Of a stretch of DNA of 15,086 nt, positions 7,770 to 14,560 are shown in pieces. Origin of the DNA: Myxococcales bacterium (GTDB lineage Bacteria; Myxococcota_C; UBA6777); assembly GCA_027005175.1 (NCBI GenBank), contig JALTMC010000499.1:1-15086 (forward strand), given 5' to 3'. The position numbers and the translations under genes were made by a program. Numbering within the stretch: position 1 is the first letter of the stretch; the number at the start of each line of letters is the position of its first letter. A model generated the notes under the pieces. That model made no database searches, was not told the DNA's origin, and saw nothing but the letters and a program-made list of their open reading frames with translations.

Positions 7770-8927
7770 TTAGAGATAGGCCATAAACTCTTTCACAGCC
7801 AGATATACATCAGAATCGACTGATGCATATTGTGTTCTTTGTCGATTGCTTGGCTTCATCTTGATCCTATCATCTGCTGGTAAGAAGACTGCTGGAGCAA
7901 ACAACACTACACCTACAAACGTTTGAGGGGAAAATTCATGAATATGGATGAGCAAAGGACTCGCACGTCGAGTTGAGTGCTCAGGTTCTACATCTACTTT
8001 CGCTTCTCCTGCTGGCCTTATGCTGGAAAAGAAATAGTTATGTGGTAATCCAAACCCCACCCTCTTGGGATGTCTGTTCACTGCTTGTCCCTGTAATACT
8101 TTAAGAATATCATCGTGGTCATCCTTGAAGTTTTGCTCTGCTGGTCGTCTCAATACCCTTCCATTTCTTCCATAAGATCGAAACATCATCATTTTTTCTC
8201 CGAGGTGAGTGAGCAAAGCATCACTCGTATTTCCATTTCTTATAGAAATTATCTTGAAGTCTGTCCTGTTAGATAATGCAGTGTAGGGAGGGTAGCTTGT
8301 TGTTCTCAATGAGAACAATTCATCCAGTTGCTGTTTTAACTCACGCTCTGTGGTGGAGGGGATGAGCATTTCTCCGTTTGCCGATGTATACGACTGAAGT
8401 ACAATGGAACCCATCCCACGGCGAGTTCGTGCTCCCAGGCCACCACAAGTACCCAGTAGCAAAAATGCTTGGTCAAGGAGTTTGAGGTCTTCTGTGGATA
8501 GCGTTCTGTTGGGGCGCAGCAAACCCTGTACTGTAAAAAAACAGTCCGGCGCGATAAAAGGTCGAGTCATCTTCATATTGCCGCCTTGGTACTTCGATAA
8601 TCCTTGGCCTGCGAGATAGGCAAATGGGATAGATATCTGCTGGAGTGGCTCTCGTACGTACTCGGCAGCATTCGTTTCAGCCAGTCGCAGTATGATGCTG
8701 GCCTGTCCAATCTCTTGGTCGCTGCTACCAAATATATATGCTTCTTTTTCTCGGATAGCATTCAATCGCTGGTCTTCCTCTTCTTGGAAGTGTGACCATG
8801 CAAGGAAACGCCACCAGAAGCGTAGCGCGCCTTTGAACGAAGCCAGTCGGATTTCTACTTTCTTTTGTTCCGCTCCTGCGAGGAAAAGTGGAGTAACGAT
8901 CTTATATGTTGCCGTAATGATCGACAT
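7770..8927 (-). CDS. cmr1: CRISPR type III-B RAMP protein Cmr1
   Basis: Cmr1 is a RAMP subunit at the head of the Cmr complex, involved in binding the 3' end of crRNA and target. The N-terminus is classical: YKIVTPLFLAGAEQKKVEIRLASFKGALRFWWR (8-40), matching the tP.flgGa....e.R..siKG.lRFWWRa motif. GGLGARTRRGMGS (162-174) is the glycine/arginine loop of the family. A second RAMP fold probably covers the C-terminal half. The ATG at 8927 is preceded by GGAGA at about 9 bases. It is the first intact gene of the cmr set, 119 bases after the interrupted small gene, and has its own promoter-like element at 9013-9041. Length (385 residues) is normal. Confidence 0.96.
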   Translation of the reverse strand: MSIITATYKIVTPLFLAGAEQKKVEIRLASFKGALRFWWRFLAWSHFQEEEDQRLNAIREKEAYIFGSSDQEIGQASIILRLAETNAAEYVREPLQQISIPFAYLAGQGLSKYQGGNMKMTRPFIAPDCFFTVQGLLRPNRTLSTEDLKLLDQAFLLLGTCGGLGARTRRGMGSIVLQSYTSANGEMLIPSTTERELKQQLDELFSLRTTSYPPYTALSNRTDFKIISIRNGNTSDALLTHLGEKMMMFRSYGRNGRVLRRPAEQNFKDDHDDILKVLQGQAVNRHPKRVGFGLPHNYFFSSIRPAGEAKVDVEPEHSTRRASPLLIHIHEFSPQTFVGVVLFAPAVFLPADDRIKMKPSNRQRTQYASVDSDVYLAVKEFMAYL

Positions 8928-9012
8928 GTTGCATCTTCTCCAGGTGATAGTGCGTTTGTTTCTCTATGTGTGTGAGGAGGCTCTCTTCTCTATTTCGCTC
9001 TTGCTACACTTC

Positions 9013-9041
9013 TTAAATGTCGCCACCCTATTTTTCTGACA
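9013..9041 (-). promoter_or_regulatory. Promoter-like element upstream of cmr1 (copy B)
   Basis: On the minus strand TGTCAG (9041-9036), a 17-base spacer, then ATTTAA (9018-9013) lies about 85 bases before the cmr1 ATG. The 13-base string CTGTCAGAAAAAT here is identical to one upstream of the small gene, and in both the next conserved string (CATTT followed by AAGA) begins exactly ten bases later. Identical spacing in two intergenic regions suggests a common promoter or activator site. The upstream half overlaps the last base pairs before the small gene's stop at 9047. Confidence 0.45.
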
Positions 9042-9046
9042 GCTTT

Positions 9047-9430
9047 TTAGTACATCTCATCTTGAGAGTATTGTCGAAAGCGAATAAATCTGAAAAAACT
9101 GTGCTTGCTGCCGTCTTCTTTTTGGACAACTTCTCGTTCTGTGGTCGCAGCCATACAAACCACTCCACGCTTTTGCAGACCTGCGATCACCATAAAGATT
9201 AGCGTGAACTCACCCATTACCATCGCATGTGTCGTTCTCTCAGGGACCTGTTCTAGAATCTCTTCTGCCAGCTCCTCTACTGCCACTTCATCAGCTTCCG
9301 GTGGCACTTTTGGAGAAGGTATATCTACTATCTTAGAAGCACACATCTTGGCAGCTTCTAGCTGCTTTGTTCCCTATGTTTTACTGCTGTGATTGCTGAT
9401 ATTTGCAAACACCGAAACTGTCTTACTCAT
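9047..9430 (-). pseudogene. Small CRISPR-adjacent gene interrupted by an in-frame amber codon
   Basis: The frame runs from an ATG at 9430, preceded by AGGAG at 7 bases, to the stop at 9047: 127 codons including one in-frame TAG at 9376-9374 (codon 19). Upstream of the stop it reads MSKTVSVFANISNHSSKT and downstream GTKQLEAAKMCASKIVDIPSPKVPPEA, then HAMVMGEFTLIFMVIAGLQ and SFFRFIRFRQY. The two parts join smoothly, and the whole resembles a small protein family I recall with the pattern NlSNHPS..W...Q..AA...i.DipfP.v.P, a central GEFtltf, and a C-terminal FrFvRFR.Y. In that pattern the interrupted position is Trp, one base from TAG. I cannot name the family with certainty. It looks like a compact alpha/beta protein. 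Restart at the ATG at 9346 (Met29) would give a 99-residue form without the first strand. Other genes here end in TAG, so it is read as stop. It leads the cmr transcript. Confidence 0.6.
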
Positions 9431-9457
9431 TTTCAAGCTCCTGAGCTTCTCGACACT

Positions 9458-9497
9458 AAAATGTATCGACTCTCTTAAAATGAGAGTCATACATTTT
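9458..9497. promoter_or_regulatory. Long inverted repeat: terminator of the CARF-Lon operon or operator of the small gene
   Basis: AAA-ATGTAT-C-GACTCTC (9458-9474) and GAGAGTC-ATACAT-TTT (9482-9497) pair over 16 bases with a single bulged C at 9467 and a 7-base AT loop. Either strand gives a hairpin followed by a T-rich tail, so it could be a bidirectional terminator ending the CARF-Lon transcript. However, its loop is the -10-like hexamer of the minus-strand promoter candidate, and the symmetry then centres on that promoter, as expected of a repressor operator. The sequence does not decide between the two. Confidence 0.5.
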
Positions 9498-9504
9498 TCT
9501 GACA
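9476..9504 (-). promoter_or_regulatory. Promoter-like element upstream of the small gene (copy A)
   Basis: On the minus strand TGTCAG (9504-9499), 17 bases, then ATTTTA (9481-9476) precedes the small gene's ATG by about 46 bases. It shares CTGTCAGAAAAAT, a ten-base gap and CATTT(T)AAGA with copy B upstream of cmr1. The hexamers are poor matches to the housekeeping consensus, so either an activator or another sigma factor may be needed. Confidence 0.45.
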
Positions 9505-9514
9505 GGTAAATCGT

Positions 9515-9528
9515 TTTAAGTACTTAAA
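9515..9528. promoter_or_regulatory. Perfect 14-bp palindrome, possible operator
   Basis: TTTAAGTACTTAAA is exactly self-complementary and lies 11 bases upstream of the -35-like hexamer of the small-gene promoter candidate. This is a plausible site for a dimeric activator or repressor. The protein that would bind it is not identifiable. Confidence 0.3.
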
Positions 9529-9650
9529 GCACCTTCTTTGAGACGATATATGGACATCCTTTTCTGATCGGAACATTCAGGTGTTTAGGAATACTGATAA
9601 AAACACTTCCACATTTCATCGCGGCTTCTCTCGAAATGATAGACCAAATG

Positions 9651-9710
9651 AGTATCGAAGATACTTGGGGCATTGAGCCGAGTATCGAAGATACTTGGGG
9701 CATTGAGCCG
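9651..9710. repeat. Exact 30-bp tandem duplication, each unit with an inner hairpin
   Basis: Two identical 30-base units sit head to tail (9651-9680 and 9681-9710). Each contains the inverted repeat AGTATC-GAA-GATACT followed by TGGGGCATTGAGCCG, in which GGC...GCC on the opposite strand can form a second small stem. There is no third copy and no spacer, so it is not a CRISPR array. It lies about 95-150 bases past the CARF-Lon stop and 220-280 bases upstream of the small gene, so it could be a paired binding site or a recent duplication. Confidence 0.85.
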
Positions 9711-9803
9711 CTGTTCTGTTTTTATTTTGCCTGCTCTCGCAACGAACAGTGTTCATTCTTTGAGTTGAGTTCTGAGCCTACCCATCTGTCTCTTGTGCTA
9801 TTC

Positions 9804-11099
9804 CTATCGTGTGGAGAATTTGAAAACCGCCAATTCTTCGGTTCCAAATTCGATTCTGTTTGTTTCTGGCACCATTGAGTGGCGAACATATACGAGGTGA
9901 GCTTGGCTGGCGATACCCGCAGCAACAACGACTGCAAGCATCTCTCGTGTTCCCGGCGTGAAATCAACAACACGTCCTTCTTGGGGGGCACCTTCAAGCC
10001 ATTGTTGCAGATCTTGAATCGTGCTTACCTGCACTGCTTCATCTTCAATGGGTACGAGTTTGTGTGTTATCGACTTTATCCCCAAAGAGCTTGCAAATTC
10101 GGAAACCTTATCAAGCTGTTTGCGGCTTGAGTTGCTGACTACAAAGTTAACAGCTTCTGGTCTGTGAATGGCCAACGATAAAAACGTATTGTCTGGGCGC
10201 AAGCTTACGGGGAGAAGAAGTTTCTGAACGGTTGCGTTTCTTAGTTCGGGAGGTTTGGGGACTTTTTCTCCAATGGTGCGCACCAGGTACTTTTTGTAGT
10301 AGGAACTTCGTGTGGGAGAAAACACAATGTGAGGACGATTGGCATAAAGACGGTGTGTCTCGAAAGAAGCACTTGGCAATGGTTTTTGATCCATATCAAT
10401 CAGAAGCGATCCCATCACTCTGTTAAAGGGGTTGTTTACCTCGAATGCTTTTATTGTAACAGTCGAGCCTAAATTCTTCGCAGCTTTGCGAGCGATAGAG
10501 AGGTCGGCTGAAGGTACATAGAAGAACCGATCTGACTCACCAACTGGTATAAGTGTATCAACTGCGAGCAGCTTCTCTTCATAGCCATCGACAGTGTCTA
10601 TGTATTTTTCTTCATTGATGGCACCAGTGCTGAGAACAAATGGACTTGGTTGACCTTCGTTGTTGGCGAGGAGTAAGCCTGCCGCTAATGGCACAGCAGC
10701 AGACTCTACTTCCATTTCCAGATTTCTTAAGCTAATTCCCGTGGCTGAAATGTGGAGGTCCACCCACCAGTTTGCATAAGAGCTACCAAGAAATGATTTT
10801 ATGCGATTCGCTTTCTCTATCATGGCCTGTGGAGCGCGAGAGTTGCTTGGATCTCCACTCTGTCGCCAGATAAAAGGCAGTCCATATCCTTTTGCAATAC
10901 AACCTTCCAACCTCTCGCTTCTCTTGAACAATACAACGAGAGAGCCTTTGTCTGTCGGAATCCTTGGTGTTTCCAAGCCTAGCTCTTTACGAGCCTCACT
11001 CTTGAGCATCCAAGAGCAGAGTTCGTCTCCCAAGCAGATCCGCAGCCTGTTTGTATGAGTCTGGTGCCTCGTGAGTGTCTCAAATGTAATATAGTTCAT
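9804..11099 (-). CDS. CARF-domain protein fused to a Lon-like protease domain
   Basis: This 431-residue protein has three parts. Residues 1-100 are not recognised. About 105-225 resembles the S16 Lon protease domain: ESAAVPLAAGLLLA (Ser133), FVLSTGAI, then VDGYEEKLLAVDTLIPV (Lys176), a VP strand and an AAKNLG helix. The 43-residue Ser133-Lys176 spacing equals that of the Ser-Lys dyad in E. coli Lon (Ser679, Lys722). The residues before Ser133 are V-E instead of the usual G-P. Residues about 292-431 resemble a CARF domain: FVVSNSS at 319-325, and VVDFTPGTREMLA at 377-389, which corresponds to the CARF hTgGTk.M nucleotide-binding loop. I infer a protease switched on by cyclic oligoadenylate. 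No AAA+ ATPase motif is present, unlike true Lon. The ATG at 11099 has AGGAAG upstream and overlaps the preceding stop as ATGA. The nearest characterised relative by design is CalpL, which uses a SAVED sensor instead. Confidence 0.8.
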   Translation of the reverse strand: MNYITFETLTRHQTHTNRLRICLGDELCSWMLKSEARKELGLETPRIPTDKGSLVVLFKRSERLEGCIAKGYGLPFIWRQSGDPSNSRAPQAMIEKANRIKSFLGSSYANWWVDLHISATGISLRNLEMEVESAAVPLAAGLLLANNEGQPSPFVLSTGAINEEKYIDTVDGYEEKLLAVDTLIPVGESDRFFYVPSADLSIARKAAKNLGSTVTIKAFEVNNPFNRVMGSLLIDMDQKPLPSASFETHRLYANRPHIVFSPTRSSYYKKYLVRTIGEKVPKPPELRNATVQKLLLPVSLRPDNTFLSLAIHRPEAVNFVVSNSSRKQLDKVSEFASSLGIKSITHKLVPIEDEAVQVSTIQDLQQWLEGAPQEGRVVDFTPGTREMLAVVVAAGIASQAHLVYVRHSMVPETNRIEFGTEELAVFKFSTR

Positions 11100-13030
11100 T
11101 TCTTCCTTTCTTTGGCAACATCTCCAAAATCTATTGAACCATCAGCCGCAATAAGAACAAGTTGTGCTATCGGTTGAGTTTGAGTTTGTGGCTTTGATTG
11201 TCGTAAGTCTGCAATCAAATATTCTGCTTCAAAAACACCATTCTTTTCTTGTAGTTCTTGCACAACCCCCATCAGGCAGGCTTGCACAAAAGACACAGTG
11301 TCACTTATGACAGAAAGTGTGACAGAACTGTTTTCGTCTTTTTCAGGGAGTGTCAGATAAGCATCCCATGTATTCTGACGACCACTCCACTGGAGTTGTC
11401 GAGAGCCTTTGCTCTTCTCTGCTTTTCCTATCGCCAAAGACTCTTTTGGCAATTCTATCGGTGAAGCTAGAAGTTCTTGATCATCTTTTGTTAAGTTGAC
11501 CCACTTCTCTGTGATCTGAGCGAGAATAAACTTCGAGGACAGAGTTGCCTCTGTCTGTTCCTCTCTTGCTGGGCTCTCATCCCCGATCTCGGAGGGGGCA
11601 ACATTCGCTAAGGACTCCGAAGTTAGAGTGGTCTCTGTCTGTACCTCTTCTGTAGGCATATCACGCCAAGATTCAGGGATGTCAGCATTGGCTAACAAAA
11701 CAGGGAGTTCGTTTTCTAGTTGGAACCATAGCAGAGCTTGACCCCACCACGTTTCGGGTAGGAGAGCCTCCTGTGTCAGGTAATCTGTGTAATCCTCAAA
11801 CTCCAAGGCCTCTATGGCATCTGCCATCCCTTTTTTGTTGTATTCTTGATCGACATTTGCCAGCTCACATTCAAGAATACTGTGACTCAGATTTAGGGCG
11901 GCACGCTCAAGCTCTAAGCGTAGGCGAAGTACTGCTTCCAGCAAAGACCTGTCATTCTTTTCTGGCTTTGCTGTGATAATACGCTGTCCTGCATCAAGGA
12001 TATTTTCGTGCTTCAGGAGCTTTGCTGCTGCTAGCAACACATTTGGCTCTTGTTCCGCGAGCGGCTTGTTTGTTTGCTGGTAGACCGCTGCCTGAGCATG
12101 TTCTAGGCAGCTTGTGAGATCCATGTAATCTGGGGTAATGCGTGTCTCCAACGAACCGAAGAGCGGATCTTCCCAGTGCAAAGTCTCCTGTGTTGAGAAG
12201 GTATACTTGACTCCATTGGGAAGTCGTAGCACCCCCCCACCATCTCTTGCAAAAGTGCAGATTGAAACACCTCTTCCATAGTGTGGAGTGCGCCATTGAG
12301 CGATAGGTTCCGTTAACTCAGGGAGCTTGCCTTGTAAAGCAAGATATCGCTCTGGCGTCGGAATCGAGATCTCCTGGGAGCTTTGTACAAATAGTTCTCT
12401 ATAAGAAGAGTATAGTGAACCCTCTCCCTGATACTCTTCTAAAAGAGTGTTGATCTCTTCTTCTTGTCCAGGTGTCAGCTCACCCATTAACCAATCTGAG
12501 AGTATACGATTGGCCAAAGAGGGGAGCGGGTGGATCTGCACTTCTGTCGGAATCGTTGCCTTTTCTGTGATCCAACTCCAGGGCGAAACCTGTAGCTTCA
12601 GAGTTTTTTGTGCTCGCTCCGCTTCTTGTGCATAAAGCCAAAGGTCCTGGCGACTTTTGCAATGTTGTTCTTGTTCTGTCAGGAATATGGAGAGTGTTTC
12701 TTGTAACTCTTGTAGCTCTGCTTGCTCTAGCATGAGTATGGTTTGGCTGGCCAGGGCAGCTTGCTCTATCCATAGTAGCCAATCCAAGACTTCCGCCCTC
12801 ACAGCGTAATCTACCGGGGGCTCTGAAATGTGATTGAGCTCTTGTTTGATTCGTTCGTTCCATGCTTGCTCTTTCCAAAAAGATATAAGCCCCTGTTGCT
12901 CCAAGATCTGAGGAGATAATTCGCGGTTCTTTCCCCAGGCACAGGCAGCCAGTACCTTAAGGAATCCCTGTGGCGTAAATGTTGGATAGTCCGAGTCTGT
13001 TCGTATTTGCTGTAAGGTTATGCGTTGCAT
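11096..13030 (-). CDS. Hypothetical two-part protein; candidate substrate of the CARF-Lon protease
   Basis: I do not recognise this 644-residue protein. Residues 1-455 are largely helical, rich in Glu, Gln and Leu, with Trp-containing segments (AEVLDWLLWIEQ, PETWWGQALLWFQLE) and a short glycine-rich beta region near 248-275 (HYGRGVSICTFARDGGG). Residues 456-500 are a Thr/Ser/Glu-rich, proline-poor linker containing an imperfect 28-residue repeat (EEVQTETTLTSESLA and, later, REEQTEATLSSKFILA). Residues about 505-644 are richer in beta strands and end with a basic KERKK. The layout of a large helical body, flexible acidic linker and small C-terminal domain is what a regulated-proteolysis substrate might look like. 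Csx30 of type III-E loci is a possible relative, but I see no motif that proves it. The ATG at 13030 has AGGAG upstream, separated by a run of nine A. It lies 10 bases after the 504-residue gene. Confidence 0.75.
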   Translation of the reverse strand: MQRITLQQIRTDSDYPTFTPQGFLKVLAACAWGKNRELSPQILEQQGLISFWKEQAWNERIKQELNHISEPPVDYAVRAEVLDWLLWIEQAALASQTILMLEQAELQELQETLSIFLTEQEQHCKSRQDLWLYAQEAERAQKTLKLQVSPWSWITEKATIPTEVQIHPLPSLANRILSDWLMGELTPGQEEEINTLLEEYQGEGSLYSSYRELFVQSSQEISIPTPERYLALQGKLPELTEPIAQWRTPHYGRGVSICTFARDGGGVLRLPNGVKYTFSTQETLHWEDPLFGSLETRITPDYMDLTSCLEHAQAAVYQQTNKPLAEQEPNVLLAAAKLLKHENILDAGQRIITAKPEKNDRSLLEAVLRLRLELERAALNLSHSILECELANVDQEYNKKGMADAIEALEFEDYTDYLTQEALLPETWWGQALLWFQLENELPVLLANADIPESWRDMPTEEVQTETTLTSESLANVAPSEIGDESPAREEQTEATLSSKFILAQITEKWVNLTKDDQELLASPIELPKESLAIGKAEKSKGSRQLQWSGRQNTWDAYLTLPEKDENSSVTLSVISDTVSFVQACLMGVVQELQEKNGVFEAEYLIADLRQSKPQTQTQPIAQLVLIAADGSIDFGDVAKERKK

Positions 13031-13040
13031 TTTTTTTTTC

Positions 13041-14555
13041 CTACTCCTTTCTGGTACAAATGCATTGTCTACCAGGAATCTGACACTTTGGAATCACAAT
13101 GGGCAAAGATTGTAGCTTTGTCCATAGGTTCCTATCCCACGATCTTGGATAGGAAACAGGTGTCGAAAAGGAGCAGTCTTGAATTGAAAGAACGCTGTGC
13201 TTCTGTTTTTGTAGCTTTTGGGTGATGGCCAAAACAGCAACTTTCTCGCTATCCCAGCGACCTGCTCCCAAGCTCCCTCTGAGAATCTCTTTGTCCAAAG
13301 AAACTTCCGTGACATCGGAGGGAACAGCCATGACGATACTGCTTCTGAAACGCCGCATTTGTGCGATGACTTTCTTGGGAATCGCTCTCGACCTCGTCTC
13401 AAAGAGGACATGTTCATATGTACTGCTTTTTCCCTCCATATACCACCACGCTGAGGGATCTTCATCACCATATTCAAGCTTGAACCGAAGCAACAAACCG
13501 TTGGGCAAACTCTCGGCCATAATATTAACTTGAACAAGACTGCCAAATGAATCTTGCCTTGGTAGTAAAGAGAGCATGCGCGTATCATCAACACGTCTGC
13601 CTGAGATGTCCAGAAAGAATTGTCCACTCTTCTCATGTGCATATTGAATCGCGGCTACAGGGAGGTTTGTTCGATAGGTTGCATTTTTAGAAGTCAGATG
13701 GATCGCGCCAGGTCCAATGCTTGCCTCTTGAATCGATCCAGGAGCCAATTCTCCTAATGGAGCAGGGGGAGGTGAACTATGATGGGTGAGTACTAAGCCA
13801 TCTGTTGCGGATACCTCACCAAAGGTAGAGAGGGGGTTGAGGCTTGGAACACAGCGACTTACTCCACGAGTTGACGTTTGGGTTGTGCTGCATTGAGAAA
13901 GCAGAAAAGGTTTGCAGTCCAAAAGCGAGCTGAATTCTTGAAAGTTGTCAATCTCCATAGTAAAAAGTTGCTCTGATGCCCATGCTGCCTGAGGGGGAGA
14001 TTCTATGGGGACACTCCATCCTTTGGTCGGAGGTTCAGCAGGAACATGATTGTTAAAAGGGCTGGGGCAGCCACGTGTATAAGACTTCTTAGATAACCTA
14101 TAACCTATGGCATCAGGCATAGACAAACTTTCTATTCTCGTTCGACTTGAAGGTATGAGCTTGTGAAATAGTTTGCGAAGCCCCTTGTCTCTTGTGAGAA
14201 GAATAAGTTTCCCAAAGGGACCTGTGTGAGACGGGCAGGGTGCATTCTTCAATAGCCGCACCAGCGCACGATCTGCACTCTCTGGAGCTATTAGGCATGG
14301 AGCAAATTCACAAACTATATCGCCAGAGATGCCTAGCTGAACAGAGATATGACTTGCGAGCTGTCGTAAACTGTCAAACGAAAATCCTTGCCTACGCATC
14401 TTGTTCTGATTGCAGGCAATACACACAATTGCACCCAAGTTCTTGCCTGTGTAAGGACCTATACTTGCAACAATAGGGGTTGTTGCTGGAATATCAGGAG
14501 ATAGTTGGTCCAGATCAAGCAAAATGAGCACTGTATGGTTTGAGGATTCGATCAT
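13041..14555 (-). CDS. Hypothetical protein with N-terminal PIN/NYN-like domain
   Basis: This 504-residue protein begins with a hydrophobic strand carrying two acidic residues (VLILLDLDQL, Asp14 and Asp16). It continues with AIVCIACN, then PESADRALVRLL (Asp95), then GKLILLTRDKGLRKLF (Asp123). Strand-Asp, aDraL and lTrDkgL in that order are the acidic landmarks of PIN/NYN-type ribonuclease folds, so residues 1-150 are probably such a domain. Catalytic activity is unproven. Residues 150-285 are low-complexity, rich in Ser, Pro and Thr and probably disordered. Residues 290-504 appear folded, with beta-rich segments (GAIHLTSKNATYRTNLPV, GQFFLDISGRRV, ESLPNGLLLRFKLEYGDEDPSAWWYMEG), but I cannot assign them. 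The ATG at 14555 uses an AAGGAGT inside the end of the sigma-factor gene, only 5 bases past its stop, so the two are translationally linked. Csx31 or the CalpT partner are conceivable counterparts by gene order only. Confidence 0.72.
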   Translation of the reverse strand: MIESSNHTVLILLDLDQLSPDIPATTPIVASIGPYTGKNLGAIVCIACNQNKMRRQGFSFDSLRQLASHISVQLGISGDIVCEFAPCLIAPESADRALVRLLKNAPCPSHTGPFGKLILLTRDKGLRKLFHKLIPSSRTRIESLSMPDAIGYRLSKKSYTRGCPSPFNNHVPAEPPTKGWSVPIESPPQAAWASEQLFTMEIDNFQEFSSLLDCKPFLLSQCSTTQTSTRGVSRCVPSLNPLSTFGEVSATDGLVLTHHSSPPPAPLGELAPGSIQEASIGPGAIHLTSKNATYRTNLPVAAIQYAHEKSGQFFLDISGRRVDDTRMLSLLPRQDSFGSLVQVNIMAESLPNGLLLRFKLEYGDEDPSAWWYMEGKSSTYEHVLFETRSRAIPKKVIAQMRRFRSSIVMAVPSDVTEVSLDKEILRGSLGAGRWDSEKVAVLAITQKLQKQKHSVLSIQDCSFSTPVSYPRSWDRNLWTKLQSLPIVIPKCQIPGRQCICTRKE

Positions 14556-14560
14556 CTATA

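Larger units (their letters stand above)
9431..9803. other. Intergenic control region between the CARF-Lon operon and the cmr operon
   Basis: About 373 bases without a convincing gene. From right to left it holds the 3' flank of the CARF-Lon gene (9711-9803, nothing strong), an exact 30-bp tandem duplication (9651-9710), a perfect palindrome (9515-9528), a promoter-like element (9476-9504) and a long inverted repeat (9458-9497). The plus-strand open frame from 9636 that crosses it encodes the tandem repeat twice, lacks a ribosome binding site and runs into the 3' end of the CARF-Lon gene, so it is not accepted. Confidence 0.6.

Noticed and set aside
9651-9710. Possible minimal CRISPR array
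   Set aside because: The two 30-bp units are directly adjacent with no spacer and there is no further copy.
9742-9756. LexA-like box CGAAC...GTTC in the gap after CARF-Lon
   Set aside because: Half-sites are separated by 3 bases instead of 4 and the site is not placed before a gene start; treated as chance.
9636-9878. Plus-strand open frame of 80 codons that encodes the tandem repeat as a duplicated 10-residue motif
   Set aside because: No ribosome binding site, overlaps the end of the CARF-Lon gene on the other strand, and the in-frame repeat follows simply from a 30-base unit being divisible by three.
13060-13083. Fourth copy of the TGTCAG promoter-like element, upstream of the 644-residue gene
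   Set aside because: Only the hexamer matches, the second half is one base off in spacing and poor, and it lies inside the coding region of the preceding gene.
13094-13642. Alternative minus-strand frame of 182 codons inside the 504-residue gene
   Set aside because: It lies wholly within another minus-strand frame that has the better start, tight operon spacing and recognisable domain landmarks.
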